The notes below the pieces were generated by a model. That model was given only the letters and a program-made list of their open reading frames with translations, did no database searches and had not been told where the DNA came from. Shown here in pieces: positions 58,094 to 64,000 of a stretch of DNA of 64,000 nucleotides. Position 1 is the stretch's first letter. Each line of letters starts with the position of its first letter. The stretch covers positions 29,347 to 93,346 of the forward strand of contig CALFRK010000028.1 in NCBI GenBank assembly GCA_937919625.1. The letters are read 5' to 3'. This DNA comes from an uncultured Ilumatobacter sp. (GTDB lineage Bacteria; Actinomycetota; Acidimicrobiia; Acidimicrobiales; Ilumatobacteraceae). The translations under genes and the position numbers were made by a program.

Positions 58094-58713
58094 CATCTCG
58101 CCGCCCAGCACTCCGGTGCCGAATCGGGGCGCTGCTGGTGGTGGCTGCCACGGTGGCCACCGCATGTGGCAGCAAGTCACCCCGCGAGTTCACTGGTTAC
58201 CGCCGTGAACCTGCACCCCTTGTGGGCGATCTGGCGCTTCCTGATCTCAGCAATCCGGGCAGCGATTTGTCGTTCGTAGCAGAGCAGGACCATCTGCTCG
58301 TGGTGTACTTCGGGTACACCAACTGCCCCGACTTCTGTCCGACCACCCTCAGCGACCTGCGCCTCGCCACGCGCCGGATGGACGAGGGCGCGGCCGCCCG
58401 CATCGACGTGGCGATGGTAACGGTCGATCCTCAGCGCGATATCGAAATATTGCCCGACTACATCACGAGCTTCTTCGACAACGGCCACGCACTCGGCACC
58501 AACGACGCCAGCCTGCTGGCGACAGCGGCTGCACCATTCGGAGCGTCGTACAATGTTGATCAGGCAGGCGATGGCACCGTCGACGTCGCACACACGACTT
58601 CGCTATATGTCATCGACGACACCGGCCATCTGGCGCTCACCTGGCAGTTCGGGGTTTCGATCGACGACCTCGCTGCCGATCTGACGCAACTACTTGATTC
58701 GAGTTCGACATGA
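58090..58713 (+). CDS. SCO1/SenC-family copper chaperone
   Basis: 207 aa. Lipoprotein signal (GALLVVAATVATAC), then VVYFGYTNCPDFCPTTLSDL with the copper-binding C-P-D-F-C-P, DVAMVTVDPQRDIEILPDYI, and a conserved His in VDVAHTTSLYVIDDTGHLAL. SCO proteins insert copper into the CuA site of cytochrome c oxidase. It sits between the cytochrome c gene and a cupredoxin gene with overlapping starts. Confidence 0.93.
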   Translation: MTSRRPALRCRIGALLVVAATVATACGSKSPREFTGYRREPAPLVGDLALPDLSNPGSDLSFVAEQDHLLVVYFGYTNCPDFCPTTLSDLRLATRRMDEGAAARIDVAMVTVDPQRDIEILPDYITSFFDNGHALGTNDASLLATAAAPFGASYNVDQAGDGTVDVAHTTSLYVIDDTGHLALTWQFGVSIDDLAADLTQLLDSSST

Positions 58714-59120
58714 ATCGCAAACAGCTTGGACTACTGGCCGTACTGCTGCCGTTGGTGATCGTCGGAGGGCTGTTGCTCGGGCGCTCAAAGGGCGGATCGG
58801 GTGGCGGATCGGCCGGTACAGGTATCCAGATCACCGACGCCGACAGCGCCACCGTCTTCGTGCACGACTTTTTGATCCCGCCCGGCACGGCCGATCGAAT
58901 CGCCGCCGGCGAATCAGTCGAGATCGTGCCCACCGAGTTGGTCGTGAAGGTCGGCGACGCGATCAGGATCGTCAACAACGACACCGACGACCACGTCGTG
59001 GGCGTGTTCTTCGTGGCATCCGGCGAAACGCTGACGCAACGCTTTAACACCGTAGGAGTTCTGGAGGGAGAATGCAGCGTGCATCCCAGCGGCTCATTCA
59101 CCCTGCGCGTCGAATCTTGA
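58710..59120 (+). CDS. Cupredoxin-domain membrane-anchored protein
   Basis: 136 aa. An N-terminal anchor (LGLLAVLLPLVIVGGLLLG) and a Gly/Ser linker precede a cupredoxin-like domain: ELVVKVGDAIRIVNNDTDDH (strand and His) and GVLEGECSVHPSGSFTLRVE, giving the Cys-x(2)-His part of a type I copper site. A Met ligand is not obvious, so the site may be atypical. It likely shuttles copper or electrons in the oxidase-assembly cluster. The next gene starts inside its 3' end (49-base overlap). Confidence 0.8.
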   Translation: MNRKQLGLLAVLLPLVIVGGLLLGRSKGGSGGGSAGTGIQITDADSATVFVHDFLIPPGTADRIAAGESVEIVPTELVVKVGDAIRIVNNDTDDHVVGVFFVASGETLTQRFNTVGVLEGECSVHPSGSFTLRVES

Positions 59121-60112
59121 TCGAGCGGCTGCTGCACTGCAGTGTCGGCCTGGCCGCGCTCGCGCTCGGCTTGCTGGCGGCACCGCAAATCGCTCACGCC
59201 GACGCCGCCGGTCCAACCGACTACAGCACCGACGTTGTGGCCATCACTCCGGCGACAGACGTGATCACGGTCACGATCGAAGGTGGTGACTCGTTCGTGC
59301 GAGTTGTCGTGGCCGAGGGCCACGAGGCGATCGTGCTCGGCTATGACGACGAGCCATACCTTCGGTTATCGGCCGACGGCACCGTCGAGGAGAATCGTCG
59401 ATCGATGGCGACCTACTACAACGCCGATCGGTTTGGCGACGTCGAAATCCCCACCACTGTCGACAACACGGCCGCCCCCGACTGGCACAAGATCGGGCGC
59501 GGGGGCAGCTGGGCCTGGCACGATCATCGTGCCCACTGGATGGGTTCAGAACCTCCGATCGGGCTTGATGCAGGCGAATCGTTGCCGGCACAGGTGCTTC
59601 CGCTCCTGGTCGACGGCGATCTGGTCGAGATCAAGGTGCAAACCACACTCCAGCCGTCTCCGTCGATCTGGCCCGTCGTGTTCGGGCTGTTGATCGGTCT
59701 CCAGCTTGTCTTGCTCAGCACGCTTGCCGGTCCGGCCACGGTGACATTCGGTTCACTTCTGCTGGCGGTTGGGGCGACCGTCGTTGGTGTAGCCCAGTTT
59801 CGTTCGCTGCCCAGCGAAACAGGCCCGCTCGTGTCGTGGTGGCTACTTCCGGCCATCGCCCTGGCGTGCATGATTGCCACGATCCTCACCTATCGGCGCT
59901 GGGCGCTGCTGCAGAGCGCCCTGGCGCTGCTGGCGGGGCTGCAGCTGGCGCTGTGGGCGTTCACGCGGCGCACGACACTCACCAAGGCCGTGCTGCCCAC
60001 CGATCTCCCGTTCTGGTTCGATCGATTGGTCACAGCCGCAGCCTTGGTCGGCGGCGCGACGCTGGCCCTGCTGGCCCTGCTGGCCCTGTTTCGACCGGCG
60101 ACGGCCTCGTAA
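59072..60112 (+). CDS. Secreted/membrane protein of the copper cluster
   Basis: 346 aa, preceded by a GGAGGGAGA ribosome site inside the cupredoxin gene. A signal peptide (LAALALGLLAAPQIAHADA) is followed by an extracytoplasmic domain of about 145 residues with SWAWHDHRAHWMGSEPPIGL, a His-rich block able to bind metal. The C-terminal 160 residues form five to six transmembrane helices (SIWPVVFGLLIGLQLVLLST, then SLLLAVGATVVGVAQF). No family is recognised. The His-rich motif and gene order suggest a role in copper handling or oxidase assembly. Confidence 0.7.
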   Translation: MQRASQRLIHPARRILIERLLHCSVGLAALALGLLAAPQIAHADAAGPTDYSTDVVAITPATDVITVTIEGGDSFVRVVVAEGHEAIVLGYDDEPYLRLSADGTVEENRRSMATYYNADRFGDVEIPTTVDNTAAPDWHKIGRGGSWAWHDHRAHWMGSEPPIGLDAGESLPAQVLPLLVDGDLVEIKVQTTLQPSPSIWPVVFGLLIGLQLVLLSTLAGPATVTFGSLLLAVGATVVGVAQFRSLPSETGPLVSWWLLPAIALACMIATILTYRRWALLQSALALLAGLQLALWAFTRRTTLTKAVLPTDLPFWFDRLVTAAALVGGATLALLALLALFRPATAS

Positions 60113-60123
60113 CGCCGAAGCCG

Positions 60124-60648
60124 CTACAGGCCTAGAGCGTCGTCGATCGCCTCGTTCAGGCCGTCCTCATCGAGCGGACCAAGATGACGTCTGGTGATGA
60201 CTCCGTCGGCGTCGAGTATCACTGTGGTTGGCATCGTGCTGGTGCGCAGCTCGGTGACGACATAACCCTCGGAGTCGAGGAACTGGTCATAGGTGGCACC
60301 GACCTCGGCCACGAACTCGGCAGCCTGGCCAGAGCTCTCACCGATATTGATGCCAACGAAACGGACCTCGTCACCCCGCGCCTGATGGACCGCCTCGAAA
60401 TCGGGGATCTCGCGGCGACACGGAGCACACCAGGTTGCCCACAAGTTGATGACCGCCGGCCCATCGATGTCGGCCAGGCTGATGGTGCCGGTGCCGTCGA
60501 GATATTCGATCTCGACGTCGGGAAGCACATCACCGCTGGGCTCGGCAGCTGCCGATGAAAGGGCGGCGCCCTCCGACGAGCCACATGCCGACAAGATCAG
60601 CGCTGCAGCGACAAGCACGGCCAGGCCCATACGGCGAGACACGATCAT
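60124..60648 (-). CDS. TlpA-like thioredoxin lipoprotein
   Basis: 174 aa. Lipoprotein signal (RRMGLAVLVAAALILSAC), then the thioredoxin core: PAVINLWATWCAPCRREIPD with a C-A-P-C active site and RTSTMPTTVILDADGVITRR (cis-Pro). Extracytoplasmic TlpA-type reductases prepare Cys residues for copper or haem insertion. Its start overlaps the stop of the PCuAC chaperone gene, so they form an operon on the minus strand opposite the SCO1 genes. Confidence 0.88.
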   Translation of the reverse strand: MIVSRRMGLAVLVAAALILSACGSSEGAALSSAAAEPSGDVLPDVEIEYLDGTGTISLADIDGPAVINLWATWCAPCRREIPDFEAVHQARGDEVRFVGINIGESSGQAAEFVAEVGATYDQFLDSEGYVVTELRTSTMPTTVILDADGVITRRHLGPLDEDGLNEAIDDALGL

Positions 60649-61223
60649 GGCGCCGATTCGGCCACCTCGACCGTGAGCGTGATCGAATCGGACATTGCGA
60701 AGTCGAGCGTGACATCGACCGTGTCGCCGACCTCAAGCGGCTCGACCAGGTCGACCAGCATCACGTGATAGCTGCCGGGCTTGAACGAGACCGTCTCGCC
60801 GGCAAACAGCTCGAGGCCATCGGTGAGTTCTTGCATGGTCATAGCCGGCGCCGCGCTCGGATCCATGTCATCTATGTGGTCGGTGTCGCCCGACTCCATC
60901 TCAGTCATGTGGTCGGTGTCGCCCGACTCCATCTCAGTCATATGGTCGGAACCCTCCGTGCCGCCAGATTCGTCCATTTCGGCCATCACGACTTCGTGAA
61001 CCTGAGCGTCGGCGGCGATCGACGCCGGAACCGACGCCCCAACAAGCGTGTCGTCCTGCTCGGAGGTCAGATTGAAGTAAATCGCACCGGTCGTCTGCCC
61101 CGCAGCGCTGGTACGCGCCCAGGAGTTCTCGATCGAGATCGATTCGTCATCGGAGCCACAGCCGGCCAGTGCCAGAACTGCAAGTGACAGGCCAATCGGT
61201 AGGAGGTTGAATGCACGTTTCAT
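60645..61223 (-). CDS. PCuAC-type copper chaperone with a His/Met-rich insertion
   Basis: The ATG at 61223 gives 192 aa. Lipoprotein signal (LLPIGLSLAVLALAGC), then NSWARTSAAGQTTGAIYFNL, DAQVHEVVMAEMDESGG, SFKPGSYHVMLVDLVEPLEV and VDVTLDFAMSDSITLTVEV, which follow the PCuAC pattern with H-x(n)-M and H-V-M copper ligands. Between the first ligand set and the second is a Met/His/Asp-rich segment made of 11-residue repeats (DHMTEMESGDT). This insertion is absent in ordinary PCuAC proteins of about 150 aa and may add copper binding. Confidence 0.87.
   Translation of the reverse strand: MKRAFNLLPIGLSLAVLALAGCGSDDESISIENSWARTSAAGQTTGAIYFNLTSEQDDTLVGASVPASIAADAQVHEVVMAEMDESGGTEGSDHMTEMESGDTDHMTEMESGDTDHIDDMDPSAAPAMTMQELTDGLELFAGETVSFKPGSYHVMLVDLVEPLEVGDTVDVTLDFAMSDSITLTVEVAESAP
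60868..60949. repeat. 33-bp tandem repeat encoding the His/Met-rich insertion
   Basis: Two to three near-identical 33-bp units (core GGTCGGTGTCGCCCGACTCC) code for the DHMTEMESGDT repeats in the copper chaperone. Units are in frame, so copy number could vary without breaking the gene. Confidence 0.8.
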
Positions 61224-61292
61224 ATCAGGCCATGGTCGTCGCATCGGGGCTGGGAGTTCCCAAAATGTCCGAACAAAAGCCAAACTGAAGAA

Positions 61293-62291
61293 TCACGGCT
61301 TGAAACTTTGCCGATTCCAGGGGGCACTCGGCGAGACAGCACCTTCGCCGGCCGTCAGCACCTCGACACCGTCTTCGGTAACCAGACAGGTGTGTTCGTA
61401 CTGAGCGGTGCGCTTGCCATCGGACGTGACGGCGGTCCAGCCGTCGTCCCATGTTTTGTGTTGCCAGGTGCCGAGCGTGATCATCGGTTCGATCGTGAAG
61501 GTCATGCCGGGCTTCATGATCATCGAGCTACGAGAGTCGTAATAGTGCAGAACCTGGATGTCGGAGTGAAACTGCTCGCCGATGCCATGCCCGACGAAGG
61601 CTTTGACGACGCCCAGTCGGTGCGCTTTGGCGTGCTCTTCGATGGCGCGCCCGACATCGCTGATCGGACGGCCGGGCTTGACCGCCTCGATGCCCTTCCA
61701 GGTGCATTGCTCGGTGATCCGCACCAGTTCGCGGCTCTGTGGATCGACGTCACCGATACAAAACGTGGCATTGGTGTCACCGTGAACGCCACCGATGAAG
61801 GCGGTGACGTCGAGGTTCATGATGTCGCCGTCGCGCATCGCCCGTGAATCCGGGATGCCATGACAGATGACCTCATTGGCCGAGGTACACAGGCTCTTAG
61901 GGTAGTGGTGGTAATTGAGCGTGCTCGGGTACGAGTTGCGCTCGATGTACAGGAAATGGCAGTACTCGTCAACCTCTTCGGTCGTTATCCCTGGACGCAA
62001 GAACTCGCCCGTCAGCCGCAAGATCTCGGCCGCGACCTGGCCTGCGTATCGCATCCGCTCGATGATCTCGGGCGTCTTGATGCGGGGTTCGTCCCATGAC
62101 ACCGGATTGCCCGTATCGGCATAACTGGGACGTGCGATGTGATCGGGCACCGAACGCATCGGGCTGATCTCACCGGGCAGCACACGCCCCTCCGAGAGCT
62201 TGTGGCAACGCTTGTACTTGCGAGCGCTGCCGCACCAACACGGGTCGTTCGCCAGCGGCAGAATCGTCGGGGGCTGGAGAACGCTGCGCAT
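61293..62291 (-). CDS. map: Methionine aminopeptidase with N-terminal SEC-C-like zinc motif
   Basis: The ATG at 62291 gives 332 aa. An N-terminal zinc-binding segment (NDPCWCGSARKYKRCH) precedes the type I MetAP catalytic domain: NEVICHGIPDSRAMRDGDIM, NLDVTAFIGGVHGDTNATFC (Asp-Asp ligands), GHGIGEQFHSDIQVLHYYD, TFTIEPMITLG and QYEHTCLVTEDG (His-Glu ligands). MetAP removes N-terminal Met from new proteins. The zinc motif is like those of MetAP forms that dock to the ribosome. Followed upstream by a terminator from the kinase operon. Confidence 0.93.
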   Translation of the reverse strand: MRSVLQPPTILPLANDPCWCGSARKYKRCHKLSEGRVLPGEISPMRSVPDHIARPSYADTGNPVSWDEPRIKTPEIIERMRYAGQVAAEILRLTGEFLRPGITTEEVDEYCHFLYIERNSYPSTLNYHHYPKSLCTSANEVICHGIPDSRAMRDGDIMNLDVTAFIGGVHGDTNATFCIGDVDPQSRELVRITEQCTWKGIEAVKPGRPISDVGRAIEEHAKAHRLGVVKAFVGHGIGEQFHSDIQVLHYYDSRSSMIMKPGMTFTIEPMITLGTWQHKTWDDGWTAVTSDGKRTAQYEHTCLVTEDGVEVLTAGEGAVSPSAPWNRQSFKP

Positions 62292-62344
62292 CAAGACCAC
62301 AGTCTAGAAGGCTGCGAGCCAGGCTGCGCCTCTGTCAGGCAGGC

Positions 62345-62379
62345 GGTGTAAGGACAACCGGCGGAGTCGTCCTTACACC
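62345..62379 (-). terminator. Terminator of the two-component operon
   Basis: GGTGTAAGGAC and GTCCTTACACC are perfect 11-bp arms with a 13-base loop, located downstream of the kinase gene and upstream of map on the minus strand. Confidence 0.7.
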
Positions 62380-62530
62380 ATGATGCCCGTCGGCGCTGTG
62401 GGCCATCGAAGGACCACCGCCAATACGGAGAAAAGATCTCCGCTAGTCACAGAATATCCGTTTCAACTTCTCAGAAACAAGCCCCGCCGATTTCGATACA
62501 CACACGTTCGACCCCAGCGATGCTGGATCG

Positions 62531-63571
62531 TCACTTGGGTAGCCGAACTTCGACGGTGCAGCGTGTGTCATCCACAACCGCGATCGTGCCGCCGTGGGCA
62601 GAGACGATGCCACGGGCGATCGCCAGGCCGAGGCCGGCGGTTCCGGTGCTGACGTCACGCGCCGGGTCGCCGCGTGTGAACGGCTCGAATGCCCGTTCGC
62701 GCATCTCTGGTGGGAACCCAGGTCCATCGTCGACAACCCGAAACACCACCGAGTCCGAAGCCGACTCGACCTGAATTCGGACATTCGAGTCGGGTGGCGT
62801 GTGGCGAATCGCATTGTCAAGCAGATTGCGGATGACGCGCGACAGTTGGGTCGGGTCGCCGGTGACCGCCAATCGCTCTTGGGCATCGATGTGAATCGAC
62901 ACGCCGGCGGGCCGCGCCAGCGGGCGAACAATCTCGACCGCTTCATCAGCCAGTTCGGTTAGGTCGACCCTGACCATCCGCATCTCGAGCGTGCCGCTGG
63001 TCAGCCGGGTGTGCAGCTGCAGGTCGTCGACAAGCTCTCCCAAGGCCCGCACCTGATGTTCCATCCCATTCAGGTAGGCATCCGGGTCGGGTGCGACCCC
63101 GTCTCGAATCGCTTCCACCGAGGCCCGCAGGGCCGCCAACGGTGTCCGCAAGTCGTGGGAAATCGACGACAGCATCAGCGAGCGCTCCTTTTCGACGGCA
63201 GCGAGGCGGACCACCATCCGATCGAACTCGCGAGCGGCGTCGCCGAGCTCGTCGTGGCGCATGACACCGGAGCGGGCGGTCAGGTCACCATTGGCGACCC
63301 TCATGGCGGCATCACTCAATCGGTTCGCGTCACGGGCGATCGGCGACGAGAGCAGGTAGGCAACGGCCGCCGCAGCGATCGTGGCAGGGATCATGATCCA
63401 CAACAGGAAGCCGAGGTCCTGATGATTGATGAACATCTGTTGGGCGGCGATCACGATCATGATCACGGCGACCGCCAACACGCCGAGCGAGGCCCACATG
63501 AAACGGCGACCGAGCCGGTTCAGTTGCCAGACAGGCCTGCCGGCGGGGCGCAGCTCGGATCTATCGCTCAT
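62531..63571 (-). CDS. Sensor histidine kinase
   Basis: The ATG at 63571 gives 346 aa. Two transmembrane helices (WASLGVLAVAVIMIVIAA, LLWIMIPATIAAAAVAYLL) lie close together, leaving only a short loop outside, so it probably senses membrane or internal signals. Then a HAMP domain (RLSDAAMRVANGDLTARSGV), the H-box SSISHDLRTPLAALRASVEA, the N-box LLDNAIRHTPPDSNVR and ATP-binding VDDGPGFPPEMRE with GTAGLGLAIARGIVSAHGG. The start overlaps the regulator gene's stop (ATGA). Confidence 0.92.
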   Translation of the reverse strand: MSDRSELRPAGRPVWQLNRLGRRFMWASLGVLAVAVIMIVIAAQQMFINHQDLGFLLWIMIPATIAAAAVAYLLSSPIARDANRLSDAAMRVANGDLTARSGVMRHDELGDAAREFDRMVVRLAAVEKERSLMLSSISHDLRTPLAALRASVEAIRDGVAPDPDAYLNGMEHQVRALGELVDDLQLHTRLTSGTLEMRMVRVDLTELADEAVEIVRPLARPAGVSIHIDAQERLAVTGDPTQLSRVIRNLLDNAIRHTPPDSNVRIQVESASDSVVFRVVDDGPGFPPEMRERAFEPFTRGDPARDVSTGTAGLGLAIARGIVSAHGGTIAVVDDTRCTVEVRLPK

Positions 63572-64000
63572 GGCTCGAACCGGTAGCCGACGCCCCAGAT
63601 GGTCGTGATCCAACGCGGATTCTCAGGATCGGTCTCGATCTTGTTGCGGATCCGGCGGACATGCACCGTCACGGTCGCTGAGTCCTGCCAATCGGGCGAT
63701 GATTGCCAGACGTCGCGAAGCAGATCGGCGCGAGAGAACACCCGGCGCGGCGACGCCGCAAGATGGGCGAGAACATCGAATTCCTTGGGCGTCAGCTCGA
63801 CCAGTTCGCCGGCCCGGCGTACTTCGCGCGAGCGAGTGTCTATCGAGAGGCCATCGAACTCGATCAGGTCGCTGAGCGGTGCCGGCCTGGGGGCTGCCCG
63901 CCGCAACACCCCGTTGACACGCGCAGCCAGCTCACGTGGCGAGAACGGCTTGACCACATAGTCGTCGGCGCCGAGCTCGAGCCCGGCGACACGGTCGGAT
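63568..64000 (-). CDS. OmpR-family response regulator (5' part outside the window)
   Basis: The frame is open through the right edge and reads RVAGLELGADDYVVKPFSPR (end of the receiver domain with the conserved Lys) and then a winged helix: ELTPKEFDVLAHLAASPRRV, SRADLLRDVWQSSPDWQDSA and VHVRRIRNKIETDPENPRWI, with VGYRFEP at the end. The track ORF (63568..63957) starts at an internal GTG and is incomplete. It pairs with the overlapping kinase gene. Targets unknown. Confidence 0.9.
   Translation of the reverse strand, partial: SDRVAGLELGADDYVVKPFSPRELAARVNGVLRRAAPRPAPLSDLIEFDGLSIDTRSREVRRAGELVELTPKEFDVLAHLAASPRRVFSRADLLRDVWQSSPDWQDSATVTVHVRRIRNKIETDPENPRWITTIWGVGYRFEP

Noticed and set aside
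1-64000. CRISPR arrays, tRNA or rRNA genes
   Set aside because: No regularly spaced direct repeats with spacers, and no tRNA or rRNA signature was recognised by eye; a covariance-model scan would be decisive.

Overview
The window looks like a chromosome segment of a high-GC actinobacterium. Evidence: GC-rich third codon positions, frequent GTG starts, a WhiB-family regulator, an oligoribonuclease, mycobacterial-type CoaA, an ArfA/OmpATb-like protein, and a GlnII + GSI + GlnR nitrogen cluster. The many short secreted lipoproteins and the overall gene content suggest Acidimicrobiia (Ilumatobacter-like), but that placement is inference. No rRNA, tRNA or CRISPR array was recognised.

Left part (1-5.9 kb): the 5' part of a thiamine-diphosphate E1 dehydrogenase; two translationally coupled paralogous membrane-anchored proteins; a lipoprotein; a DUF427-like relic and a MerR-type regulator missing its DNA-binding domain; SRPBCC and DUF1330 proteins.

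Accessory island (about 5.9-14.9 kb): the most plastic region. It holds a twice-frameshifted zinc-protease pseudogene, an XRE regulator with a perfect palindromic operator coupled to a frameshifted GNAT acetyltransferase, ParDE and MazEF toxin-antitoxin modules, a Doc/Fic toxin relic, three copies of the same serine-recombinase C-terminal tail, two families of short degenerate repeats, and cargo (DUF1330, RidA, methyltransferase, UspA). Gene-poor stretches lie between these.

Centre (14.9-39.4 kb): a fused FeS/molybdopterin hydroxylase; a glycine-betaine ABC transporter with a duplicated fused permease; the GlnII-GSI-GlnR-like nitrogen module; secreted proteins; an SGNH lipoprotein; 8-oxoguanine deaminase with a PLP decarboxylase; an operon of a 51-aa membrane protein, RidA and a miniature molybdenum-hydroxylase-like protein; an HhH protein and a TM-BON-FAS1-BON-OmpA protein; then an iron-sulfur locus (IscA-type carrier, SufR-like regulator, Mrp).

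Right part (39.4-64 kb): NUDIX hydrolase, CoA-transferase, CcdA + TlpA redox pair, WhiB with a neighbouring independently terminated small ORF, MBL hydrolase, quinone oxidoreductase, metalloprotease lipoprotein, Orn, poly-gamma-glutamate hydrolase, GH38 mannosidase, M20 amidohydrolase, a thiamine-binding/HTH/HAD operon, CoaA, an orphan N6-adenine methyltransferase, an ECF sigma/anti-sigma pair, and a copper/cytochrome-oxidase assembly cluster (cytochrome c, SCO1, cupredoxin, membrane protein, TlpA, PCuAC chaperone). It closes with MetAP and a two-component system cut by the window edge. Perfect or near-perfect inverted repeats separate many transcription units and act as likely terminators.
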